Shown here: positions 1 to 6,091 of the stretch, piece by piece
Position numbering within the stretch: position 1 is the stretch's first letter
Layout of the letters: every line of letters starts with the position of its first letter
From: Methanobacterium sp. UBA8
GTDB lineage: Archaea; Methanobacteriota; Methanobacteria; Methanobacteriales; Methanobacteriaceae
DNA length: 11,969 nucleotides
Direction: 5' to 3'
Assembly: GCA_002509665.1 (NCBI GenBank)
Contig: DADN01000011.1
Location: 1,565-13,533, forward strand
Program-made: the position numbers and the translations under genes
The notes under the pieces: generated by a model
What the model was told of the DNA's origin: nothing
Database searches by the model: none
What the model saw: the letters and a program-made list of their open reading frames with translations, nothing else

Positions 1-7
1 GGAAATT

Positions 8-30
8 GAGCTTTAATTAAACAAAAGCTC
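8..30. terminator. Possible hairpin at window edge
   Basis: A perfect 7-bp stem (GAGCTTT at 8-14, AAAGCTC at 24-30) with a 9-nt loop, followed on the plus strand by a T-rich stretch. It could end transcription of a plus-strand gene lying before the window. No gene is visible from 1 to 150, which is plain AT-rich spacer downstream of the minus-strand winged-helix gene. Confidence 0.3.
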
Positions 31-150
31 TTATCCTTTAATTTTAGATAATAAATTCACTAATTTTTAATTTATTTTTTTATTTAAAGCTTTTTAATCC
101 CAATATTAATTATTCTTAATGTTTTTTTAATAAATATCGTTTTCAATAGA

Positions 151-789
151 TTATTCACTGGTTAAAGCCATATACACCATTATTCTTCCAAGATCAGTCA
201 TTAAATAAAAGTCTTCAGTCTCTTTTCCCTTTTCTAAAATGTCTGTGCTGTAATAAGCATGCGTCTTTTCTTCACCAGGTACAAATTCCTTCGTTTCAAA
301 ATATTTTAAAATCCCTACATCAGATAATTTCTCTAAGTATCCTTTTGCACTGTCTTCTGCGATTCCAAATTCTTTATTAATAGATTTAGGATCAATGAAT
401 CCATGACAATCAGCTAATTTTAATATTTCACTTTCTCTATCATCAAGTGCACCTGTAGGGATAATAGGGAGCTGCTGAAGTTCTCCATGGCTCAATACAT
501 ATGTTGGATTTAAAGAACGTATTTGAGCAAGCCATAAAAGATACACACCGATTCTATCTGGCCTAACTATAATTGAAAAATCATCCACATCATTTAAAAT
601 AGCGTTAGCTTTATGGATAATATCTTCAAATCGGTTTTTTATCTTTATATAATCAGTTTTAACTTCAAAATCCCTAAATTTCGCTTTTTTAGATGATATA
701 ATTATCATCCTATCTGGTTTAACTTCAGATACCGCATCTTGAATATTATTTTTACTTTTAAGATTTGTTATCAATATTTTTTCACTCAT
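151..789 (-). CDS. Winged-helix protein with a possible CARF-like N-terminal domain
   Basis: A 212-residue cytoplasmic protein with no signal peptide or membrane segment. The start at 789 is supported by GGTGAT five bases upstream and a TATA-like box near 836-843. Residues 1-100 read as an alpha/beta domain: strand ILITNL at 5-10, strand RMIIISS at 27-33, and IIVRPDRIGVYLLWLAQI at 73-90. Residues 115-180 resemble a winged helix-turn-helix (LDDRESEILKLAD, then IDPKSINKEFGI and YLEKLSDVGIL). The ending YLMTDLGRIMVYM (195-207) is typical of archaeal winged-helix proteins. The order sensor-like domain then winged helix recalls CARF-HTH regulators such as Csa3, but the N-domain is short and I see no clear CARF ligand motif, and there is no CRISPR array or cas gene in the window. 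The family is not recognised with certainty; a transcriptional regulator is the best inference. Confidence 0.72.
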   Translation of the reverse strand: MSEKILITNLKSKNNIQDAVSEVKPDRMIIISSKKAKFRDFEVKTDYIKIKNRFEDIIHKANAILNDVDDFSIIVRPDRIGVYLLWLAQIRSLNPTYVLSHGELQQLPIIPTGALDDRESEILKLADCHGFIDPKSINKEFGIAEDSAKGYLEKLSDVGILKYFETKEFVPGEEKTHAYYSTDILEKGKETEDFYLMTDLGRIMVYMALTSE

Positions 790-835
790 GATATCACCAA
801 CAAGCTAGAGGTAAAGAAATAGAAAAATTTTGGTT

Positions 836-843
836 TTTTATAT
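836..843 (-). promoter_or_regulatory. TATA box of the winged-helix gene
   Basis: On the minus strand this reads ATATAAAA, close to the archaeal TATA consensus. It lies about 50 bases before the start codon at 789, leaving a leader of roughly 25-30 nt that contains the GGTGAT ribosome binding site. Confidence 0.45.
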
Positions 844-1001
844 TAAAATAACTATAATTTTCTGAGTATATGTTCAAGCACAACTGCATTATTGTGTTCT
901 TTATCTTTTGCAGAATAAATTAAAGTTACTTTCTCTTATTCTTTTTCTATTTCTTTTATTTCATCAATTAGCTTACTTTTGTCTTTTAACTCACTCAAAA
1001 A

Positions 1002-1044
1002 TTCATTGAATTTCTGGTGCCCCAAACATGCCATGTTTGGGGGC
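1002..1044. repeat. 43-nt palindromic insert in the DUF488 gene
   Basis: Contains a near-perfect palindrome at 1020-1042: CCCCAAACATG, a single C, then CATGTTTGGGG (11-bp arms). The flanking bases of the insert end in GAA on the minus strand, matching the GAA just outside, so a 3-nt target duplication is possible. Removing 43 nt joins GAA GAA to TTT TTG and restores the DUF488 reading YEEFLSEL. Its stem is GC-rich at the base and differs from the AAAATC hairpins elsewhere, so it may be a second element type. Confidence 0.6.
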
Positions 1045-1230
1045 TTCTTCGTATTTGTTTTCAAATTCTTTCCATTTTTTAGGGTCGTGTGCAAACCATT
1101 TTCTTAGATCATTGCTTGGTGCAATCTCTTTCATCCAGGTATCTAGATTTGCCTTTTCATTGGATACTCCCCTAGGCCAGATCCTATCAATAAGAATTCT
1201 AAATCCATCGTCTTCACTGGATGACTCATA

Positions 1231-1280
1231 AGCTTGCAAAAATCTGTGATTTTTGCGGCCACAAAACTCCCTGTTTTGTA
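1231..1280. repeat. 50-nt two-hairpin insert in the DUF488 gene
   Basis: Two adjacent hairpins. The first is GCAAAAATC (1236-1244), loop TGT, GATTTTTGC (1248-1256), a perfect 9-bp stem. The second is ACAAAAC (1261-1267), loop TCCCT, GTTTTGT (1273-1279), extended by GGCC at 1257-1260 and 1281-1284. The insert separates the codons for Ala-Tyr of MIKIKRAY from Glu of [14 protein letters not shown] occurs on both sides, which looks like a 6-nt imperfect target duplication. The first hairpin matches the stem type in the clusters at 1354-1440 and 5650-5814. Confidence 0.68.
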
Positions 1281-1301
1281 GGCCCTTTTTATCTTTATCA
1301 T

Positions 1302-1599
1302 TTTATCACTTTTAATACTATGGTTAAAATTAATAATAAGTTTTTTTAACAATCAAAAATTCGGAGAATTTTTGTAGCACGAAAAACGAAGTTTTTCGAC
1401 CGCCGTCAAAATCTTTGATTTTATGGCCCGAAAAAAATCTATGATTATCTCAAAGAAGAATTTTAAAAGTATAAAAACAAAATACAACTTAGAAACTATC
1501 TTAAAACCTAAACAAGGATAGTCTCTACATCACTGCAGACAAATACAAAAATCTGCTTTAAATATTATATTAAAAATAAAAAGAATTTTATAGATTAAA
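1302..1599. other. Spacer between cobJ and the DUF488 remnant
   Basis: No coding sequence is seen. It carries the hairpin cluster at 1354-1440. It also has a T-rich stretch just after the cobJ stop (minus strand, about 1562-1590, reading TTCTTTTTATTTTTAATA) that could act as a simple archaeal U-rich terminator for cobJ. The part from about 1441 to 1560 shows nothing I can name. Confidence 0.5.
1354..1440. repeat. Cluster of short 3-nt-loop hairpins
   Basis: Three clear hairpins and one decayed one in 87 nt. They are CAAAAATTC/GGA/GAATTTTTG (1354-1374, 9 bp); CGAAAAAC/GAA/GTTTTTCG (1380-1398, 8 bp); CAAAATC/TTT/GATTTT (1407-1422, 6 bp, with CC and GG able to pair outside); and a weak AATC/TAT/GATT near 1437-1447. 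Spacers are 5-10 nt. The design is the same as the DUF488 insert about 75 bp away and the array at 5650-5814. Confidence 0.65.
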
Positions 1600-2661
1600 T
1601 TATCCTACCTTCTGAATACATTCCCTTCTCAGCTTCAAAAGATCTTTTTTCCTTTTTTTAAGGTCATCTACCTCTTTAACGATTTCAGGGAATTTCTCCA
1701 TGATACAATTAACCACTTCATCCTTATGGATCCATGTACAATCCTGACAGCTCCAGACACCTTTATCTTTTATCCATTTACCTCCAGTAGAACTATCTCC
1801 ACATGGATAAAACGGACAGTAACAGAAAGTACAGCTCTGTCCATCTTCATGGCATGGATAATATTCACATTCTAAATTAGGACCTTCAACAATTTCACCC
1901 TCTAGAAAGTGCTCATAAAACTCTTTTGAAAGGGGATGTATATCTGATCGGATCATATATCCTCGTGGAGTTATCATATATCCATCCTGAACATACGTCA
2001 TGGAATTCCCGATAATTACAGTTGTAGACATATTTATTTCATGATTTTTAAGTTCTTCAAGTGTTGTTACTGTTGTATCCACTCCATTATCCCCACTTTT
2101 TACTATTCCCACAGGAGTGGATGGCTTTTTATTTTCAAGTAAGACCCTGTAAGCTTCATTAAATGGTTCTTTCCTTGTTTTGCTCATTGGATTGTATATA
2201 GCAATTACAAAGTCTCCTTTTGATGCAAACTCCACTTTTCTTTTTATTTCAGATAAGGGAGTTAAAATATCACTTAAACTTATAACTGCAAAATCGTGAA
2301 GAGGTGCTCCAAGTTTGGACGCTGCAAAGGTTGCTGCAGTTACACCAGGTATAACTTCCACTTCAACATCGCTGTACTTGCCAATTAATTGAAAAATAAC
2401 ATTTCCCATCCCAAATACGCCAGGATCTCCAGAACTTATAATTGCAACATTCTTACTTTCTCTTGACTTTTGTATAGCTATTTCAGCTCTTTCTATTTCA
2501 TCTCCCATTCCCTTCTTAATTATTTCTTTCCCATCAAGCAGGTCTTCTATGGGTTTTATGTAAGCTTTGTAAGCTATTATAACCTCTGCATTCTTAATTG
2601 CATTTAAAGCTCTTATACTCATGTCTTCTCGGGAAGGCCCTATGCCTATAACGCTGATCAT
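1600..2661 (-). CDS. cobJ: Precorrin-3B C17-methyltransferase (CobJ/CbiH) with cysteine-rich C-terminal domain
   Basis: S-adenosylmethionine-dependent methylase that methylates C17 and drives ring contraction of cobalt-factor III in anaerobic corrinoid synthesis; cytoplasmic. Residues 1-240 are a standard tetrapyrrole methylase: VIGIGPS near the N-terminus, [11 protein letters not shown] (76-86), [20 protein letters not shown] (105-124), [10 protein letters not shown] (154-163) and [18 protein letters not shown] (218-235). Residues 260-320 add a compact cysteine-rich module with Cys at 265, 270, 277, 280, 282, 287, 305, 308 and 319, including [17 protein letters not shown] and CQDC. It resembles the Pfam 'cysteine-rich small domain' (PF04071) and is likely to bind metal. 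A lysine-rich helix closes the protein. The total of 353 residues exceeds the roughly 240 of a bare CbiH. The start at 2661 has GGTGAT three bases before the ATG. cbiG of the same pathway lies at 8100-9095. Confidence 0.93.
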   Translation of the reverse strand: MISVIGIGPSREDMSIRALNAIKNAEVIIAYKAYIKPIEDLLDGKEIIKKGMGDEIERAEIAIQKSRESKNVAIISSGDPGVFGMGNVIFQLIGKYSDVEVEVIPGVTAATFAASKLGAPLHDFAVISLSDILTPLSEIKRKVEFASKGDFVIAIYNPMSKTRKEPFNEAYRVLLENKKPSTPVGIVKSGDNGVDTTVTTLEELKNHEINMSTTVIIGNSMTYVQDGYMITPRGYMIRSDIHPLSKEFYEHFLEGEIVEGPNLECEYYPCHEDGQSCTFCYCPFYPCGDSSTGGKWIKDKGVWSCQDCTWIHKDEVVNCIMEKFPEIVKEVDDLKKRKKDLLKLRRECIQKVG

Positions 2662-2707
2662 CGAATCACCATGTTACAAAATTAATTATTTTTTATAAAA
2701 AATGTAG

Positions 2708-2733
2708 TTGGTTTAAGCTTTAACTTAAACCAA
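2708..2733 (-). terminator. Hairpin terminator after the surface-protein gene
   Basis: A perfect 10-bp stem (TTGGTTTAAG at 2708-2717, CTTAAACCAA at 2724-2733) with a 6-nt loop. It sits nine bases after the stop of the gene at 2742-3260 and is followed on the minus strand by CTACATTTTTTAT, so it probably separates that gene from cobJ. Confidence 0.6.
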
Positions 2734-2741
2734 TCCTTCTT

Positions 2742-3260
2742 TTAAGATTTTATTTGTTTAAGTGATGTTATCTTGATGGTGTTAACATCCACTGATATGC
2801 CCCTTGTTTCCTGCTCTCCAGTTGCTGTTGCAGTCAAGTTATAGGTCGCACTTGGACTTATTACTATTTGTCCACTTACAAAAGCACTATTTGAACTATT
2901 TGCAGTTGTTTCATTTTCCTTATATCCTGTTGCTGAAATAGTCACGTTTACTTTACCTCCACTTGAGCCAACTATTATAGCCGATATGGTATCAATATTA
3001 ATTCCATCAAGCTGAGTCTTGCTTTTAAGGGCCTGTGAAACCGTATCTACATTTGTAACATTGTATGTTTTAGTAATGCTCACCTTTGAACCTATACCTA
3101 TACTGTCCCAAATAGCAGTTAATTTACTGACCTGCATATCTATAACTTTTCCAATATCAGGAGGTTGGGAAGTTACTATAGTATACGAGCTTAAAAGTCC
3201 TGCTTCAAAAATTATCCCGAAGAGTAATAGGAAAAATATAAATTTTATAATCCTTGGCAA
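2742..3260 (-). CDS. Membrane-anchored surface protein of unknown function
   Basis: A 172-residue protein. Residues 5-27 form one strongly hydrophobic segment after a basic start (MPRIIKFIFF), which can serve as a signal anchor. The rest is Ser/Thr/Asn/Val-rich and looks beta-stranded, with several Asn-X-Ser/Thr sequons (NVT, NVTIS, NETT, NLT), so it probably faces outward. Cysteine is absent. The start codon is TTG at 3258-3260, chosen because GGTGAT lies five bases upstream (GGTGATAAAATTTG) and no ATG exists nearby in frame. A TATA-like box (minus-strand GTATATTAAAA, about 3284-3295) fits. It is divergent from the DP1 gene, and a hairpin terminator follows it. I do not recognise the family; similar small anchored proteins are common in Methanobacteriales. 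Confidence 0.7.
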   Translation of the reverse strand: MPRIIKFIFFLLLFGIIFEAGLLSSYTIVTSQPPDIGKVIDMQVSKLTAIWDSIGIGSKVSITKTYNVTNVDTVSQALKSKTQLDGINIDTISAIIVGSSGGKVNVTISATGYKENETTANSSNSAFVSGQIVISPSATYNLTATATGEQETRGISVDVNTIKITSLKQIKS

Positions 3261-3369
3261 ATTTTATCACCTTAAATAATTTATTTTAATATACTTTCTT
3301 AACATAAATTTTTAAAATTGATTAACTTAGTTTTGTGAGTTAAATTAGATTAATATTATAATATGATGT

Positions 3370-3377
3370 TATAAATA
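3370..3377 (+). promoter_or_regulatory. TATA box of the DP1 gene
   Basis: TATAAATA at 3370-3377 predicts transcription starting near 3397-3400, about 25 bases downstream. That lies after an in-frame TTG at 3393 and before the ATG at 3408, which supports the ATG as the real start and a short leader. Confidence 0.55.
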
Positions 3378-3407
3378 TACATACAAAAAGCTTTGCACGG
3401 GGTAGTC

Positions 3408-4898
3408 ATGAGCGATGATATCATTTTAAAGTTCACCAATGCCAACATTTTGATAAACGATAAAGCGTATGAACGCATAATAACTCAAGAAAATTCCATT
3501 AAGTTCACAGAATCACTAATAGAAGATATAGTGTACTCTAACGGGAATATACTTGTTTTAACTGAAGAAATTCTGGATCAATATCTGGAAAAAAATAGTT
3601 TAAAAGGAGAAATAAACAAAGAAATTATCCCTGAAACTGTGGATGTAAACACTACAGCTCCCCAGAGCAAATTCCAAACGGGAAGACCATTTGATTTTCA
3701 CGTGATTCAGGACACCACTAAAAAATCATATACAAGCGGGGAAGTTAAAGATTTTATCACTTATTTTAACAGCAGATATGACCAATTACGTAATATTTTA
3801 AATAAGAGAAGGGAATTAAAGGATCACCGCCCTATTAACAGAATAGGGAAGAACGATGATGCCATTAAAATAATAGGAATGGTAAATGACATTAAAAACA
3901 CCAAAAACAGCCATAAAATAATAGAATTAGAGGATGAAACTGGAAGTATTAGTGTTCTTGTACATAATGAAAACCACCAGCTCTATGAAAAAGCTGAGAA
4001 AATTGTAAGAGATGAAGTTATTGGTATAATTGGAAGTAAAAAAGGAACATTGGTAATAGCTTCAGACATTGTACAGCCAGGAGTTCCAAGAATCAGTGAA
4101 AAACCCATGGATTTTGGAGCTGTTTTTATTTCGGATGTCCACATAGGCAGTTCTACTTTTCTTGAAGATGCATTTAATAGATTCATAAAATGGATAAATG
4201 GAGACTTCGGGGATGATAGCCAGCAAAAAATTGCAAACGATGTTAAATATCTAGTTCTGGGTGGAGATACAGTTGATGGAATTGGTATATACCCTCATCA
4301 AGAAAAAGAGCTCACTATAAAAGATATTTATGAACAGTATGATGAAGCTGCGAGACTTCTTGGAGATATTCGAAGTGACATTAAAATAGTGATATCCCCT
4401 GGAAACCACGATGCAGTTAGATTAGCCGAACCACAACCTGCCCTTCCAGAAACATATGCAAAATCCCTTTACGAGCTTAAAAATGTAGAATTTGTAAGTA
4501 ATCCTGGAGTTGTAAGTTTAGATGGGATCAATACACTTATATATCATGGAAGAAGCTTCGATGATATGGCAATGTCTGTTAAAGGATTTTCTCACCAGCG
4601 GACAGACCTTGTAATGACAGAACTGATAGAAAAAAGGCATTTAGCACCAATATACGGGGAAAGAACCCCCCTTGCATCAGAATATGAAGACCATCTCGTC
4701 ATAAAAGAAGTTCCAGACATATTCCACACAGGACACGTGCATATTAATGCATATAAAAGACATAAAGGCATCCATCTGATAAATTCAGGGACTTTCCAGT
4801 CTCAGACAGAGTTTCAGAAAATTTATAACATTGTGCCAACATGTGCAGAAGTCCCAGTGATACATAGGGGTGCATTTAAACTCTTAAAATTTGCTTAA
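3408..4898 (+). CDS. polB: DNA polymerase D (Pol II) small subunit DP1, 3'-5' exonuclease
   Basis: Proofreading exonuclease subunit of the heterodimeric replicative polymerase of euryarchaea; the partner DP2 is not in this window. The protein is 496 residues. The N-terminal 1-60 is a small helical region, then a linker, then an OB fold at about 150-225 ([26 protein letters not shown]). A calcineurin-like phosphodiesterase domain runs from about 235 to the end. All metal-binding motifs are intact: ISDVHIG (D243, H245), LGGDTVDG (D287), PGNHDA (N333, H334), IYHG (H380) and HTGHVHI (H443, H445), so the exonuclease should be active. I use ATG 3408 rather than TTG 3393, because nothing like a ribosome site precedes the TTG and the TATA box predicts a start of transcription beyond it; GGGGT before the ATG is only a weak site. 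The symbol polB is the archaeal usage for DP1 and does not mean family B polymerase. Confidence 0.96.
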   Translation: MSDDIILKFTNANILINDKAYERIITQENSIKFTESLIEDIVYSNGNILVLTEEILDQYLEKNSLKGEINKEIIPETVDVNTTAPQSKFQTGRPFDFHVIQDTTKKSYTSGEVKDFITYFNSRYDQLRNILNKRRELKDHRPINRIGKNDDAIKIIGMVNDIKNTKNSHKIIELEDETGSISVLVHNENHQLYEKAEKIVRDEVIGIIGSKKGTLVIASDIVQPGVPRISEKPMDFGAVFISDVHIGSSTFLEDAFNRFIKWINGDFGDDSQQKIANDVKYLVLGGDTVDGIGIYPHQEKELTIKDIYEQYDEAARLLGDIRSDIKIVISPGNHDAVRLAEPQPALPETYAKSLYELKNVEFVSNPGVVSLDGINTLIYHGRSFDDMAMSVKGFSHQRTDLVMTELIEKRHLAPIYGERTPLASEYEDHLVIKEVPDIFHTGHVHINAYKRHKGIHLINSGTFQSQTEFQKIYNIVPTCAEVPVIHRGAFKLLKFA

Positions 4899-4917
4899 AT
4901 GTGAAATAACTTCACAT
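4899..4917 (+). terminator. Terminator of the DP1 gene
   Basis: ATGTGAA (4899-4905) and TTCACAT (4911-4917) form a perfect 7-bp stem with a 5-nt loop beginning immediately after the stop codon, followed by CTACTATTTTTC. It probably ends the DP1 transcript before the aldolase gene 107 bases on. Confidence 0.6.
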
Positions 4918-5005
4918 ATCTACTATTTTTCAATATGATTAAATCTCTAAAATAGGAAAATATCTACTAGCAGATAATATAAACAAAAGAAATTCTGGTG
5001 ATTTA

Positions 5006-5599
5006 ATGGATAAAAACCTAATTATAAAAGAATTAGTTGATACCTCACATTATATTTACAAGAAGGGCCTTGTACCTGGAAAATCTGGAAATATAAGCTG
5101 TAGGTTTTATGAAGAAGGAATATCAAAAGTTGCAATTACAAGAAGCGGTATCGCCAAAAGAAACGTGGAAGCAGAAGACATTATCATAATAGACATAGAT
5201 GGAAATATGCTTGAAGGGGATAAAAAACCATCTATGGAGACTTTTCTGCATCTTGGAATTTATAGGGAAAGAGAAGACATAAATAGCATTGTACATTCAC
5301 ATTCGCCATTTGCAACTGGTTTTTCAATGTCAGGTAAAAAATTAAAAAGATTGGAAGGATTTGGACCTATTGAAACTCCTTACATTCCATACGTAAAGTA
5401 TTCAGCACCTGGAAGTGAAGAACTTGCTAAAGATACCGCTTTCATGATGAAAGACAACGATGCTGTGATACTGAAAAGCCATGGAACAGTTGCTGCAGGA
5501 TTTAATCTTGATGAAGCAACTCTTCTTGCTGAATTTATAGAAGATATTGCTAAAATACAGTATATTGCCCATACTTTAAGCTTAAATTCTGACTTATAA
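5006..5599 (+). CDS. fucA: Class II aldolase, fuculose-1-phosphate aldolase type
   Basis: Zinc-dependent aldolase cleaving L-fuculose 1-phosphate (or a similar sugar phosphate) to dihydroxyacetone phosphate and lactaldehyde. In Methanocaldococcus jannaschii the homologue is linked to making lactaldehyde for the 2-phospholactate arm of coenzyme F420, the likely role here since no fucose pathway genes are nearby. Its 197 residues are near the usual family length. Visible motifs are GLVPGKSGNIS (21-31, phosphate-binding loop), TRSG (45-48), PSMETFLH (75-82, catalytic Glu78), VHSHSP (96-101, zinc ligands H97 and H99) and KSHGTVAAG (157-165, third ligand H159). The start has GGTGAT three bases upstream of ATG. 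Substrate specificity cannot be read from the sequence; ribulose-5-phosphate epimerase-type or methylthioribulose dehydratase relatives share these motifs. Confidence 0.88.
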   Translation: MDKNLIIKELVDTSHYIYKKGLVPGKSGNISCRFYEEGISKVAITRSGIAKRNVEAEDIIIIDIDGNMLEGDKKPSMETFLHLGIYREREDINSIVHSHSPFATGFSMSGKKLKRLEGFGPIETPYIPYVKYSAPGSEELAKDTAFMMKDNDAVILKSHGTVAAGFNLDEATLLAEFIEDIAKIQYIAHTLSLNSDL

Positions 5600-5643
5600 G
5601 TTAAGTTTAAATTTAAGTTAAAAACTTTATTTTAGATTTCGCT

Positions 5644-5814
5644 CATGTTCACAAAATCTTCGATTTTGTGACAGTAAAAAATTAGAAATTTTTTACATGT
5701 TCACAAAACTGTCGGTCTTCAAAAATCGAAGCCAAAAAAACCTTTGGTTTTGCAAGCCGTCGAAAATCGCAGATTTTTGACAGTTCCACGACCGTGAAAA
5801 TCTGCGATTTTTAC
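5644..5814. repeat. Array of six short hairpins with covarying stems
   Basis: In order: CACAAAATC/TTC/GATTTTGTG (5650-5670, 9 bp); GTAAAAAATT/AGA/AATTTTTTAC (5674-5696, 10 bp); GGTCTTC/GAAGCC around AAAAATC (5714-5733, one bulge); AAAACC/TTT/GGTTTT (5737-5751) flanked by C and G; GTCGAAAATC/GCA/GATTTTTGAC (5759-5781, one G-T pair); GTGAAAATC/TGC/GATTTTTAC (5794-5814, one G-T pair). The 13-base string CATGTTCACAAAA occurs at 5644 and again at 5696, 52 bp apart, indicating internal duplication. The outer stem bases vary in step between copies while the AAAATC/GATTTT core and 3-nt loop stay. Confidence 0.75.
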
Positions 5815-5953
5815 ATGTGCATGATCCCTTCATGGTTTATACTTCATGTTATTGTTTTATGGTTAATTTAAGTTGATTTGTTTAAAAAAATTTATTTAAT
5901 CAATGATTTTTAACACAACATGCAAACATGAGCGTTAAATTTAGTTAAAATTA

Positions 5954-5980
5954 GGCAGAGAACAAAGAAAGTTCTCTGCC
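5954..5980 (-). terminator. Strong 10-bp hairpin, probable terminator
   Basis: GGCAGAGAAC (5954-5963), loop AAAGAAA, GTTCTCTGCC (5971-5980): a perfect and comparatively GC-rich stem. On the minus strand it is followed by TAATTTTAACTAAATTT, and it lies 110 bases after the stop of the acidic protein gene. On the plus strand a T6 run comes about 22 bases later. It may serve either or both converging transcripts, so the strand given is a preference only. Confidence 0.45.
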
Positions 5981-6091
5981 ATGTGGAGTTAATTAAGTCA
6001 TGTTTTTTGTTGCATGGAATTCGCTTTTACCTCAGATATCCTATCTTTCGTAATAATGACGGGTGAATCTGTGATATACAATAGTTAGGAT

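Larger units (their letters stand above)
852..1301 (-). pseudogene. DUF488 (YeaO-like) gene broken by two palindromic inserts and a stop
   Basis: The original frame starts at ATG 1299-1301 (weak GTGAT site upstream) with MIKIKRAY. It jumps frame to [20 protein letters not shown], continues through [15 protein letters not shown] and jumps again to FLSELKDK. It then meets an in-frame TAA (936-938) and finishes with VTLIYSAKDKEHNNAVVLEH before the stop at 852-854. These are the hallmark blocks of the DUF488 family in the right order, including DRIWPRG, the HDP/W block and the LIYSAKD...H.N.A..L ending. Deleting 50 nt (about 1231-1280) and 43 nt (about 1002-1044) leaves 357 nt, exactly 119 codons, a normal DUF488 length. 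The lesions are therefore two insertions plus one nonsense change. The family's function is poorly known. It is probably not functional here, unless a sequencing error created the stop and the inserts are somehow tolerated. Confidence 0.88.
5600..6091. other. Spacer with hairpin array
   Basis: Convergent spacer between the aldolase (plus) and the acidic protein gene (minus). It holds the hairpin array at 5644-5814 and a separate 10-bp hairpin at 5954-5980. Just after the aldolase stop are AT-rich complementary stretches (about 5597-5630) and T runs that may end its transcript. On the minus strand a 27-codon frame (5998-6081, TTG start, containing SPVIITKDRISEV) begins ten bases after the acidic gene's stop. 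It reads protein-like but has no ribosome site, so I do not call it a gene. Confidence 0.5.

Noticed and set aside
1028..1231. Plus-strand open frame opposite the DUF488 remnant
   Set aside because: It mirrors the DUF488 coding strand, whose family motifs are unmistakable, and has no ribosome site or recognisable content.
3393..3407. Five-residue N-terminal extension of DP1 from a TTG codon
   Set aside because: No ribosome site before it and the TATA box position puts it outside the transcript.
5644..5814. Hairpin array as a CRISPR or as rho-independent terminators
   Set aside because: The stems differ from copy to copy and spacers are 3-20 nt, so not CRISPR. Six stems with no consistent T run exceed what a terminator needs.
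5998..6081. 27-residue minus-strand frame just after the acidic protein gene
   Set aside because: Protein-like reading, but a TTG start without a ribosome site and no recognisable family; noted only in the spacer entry.
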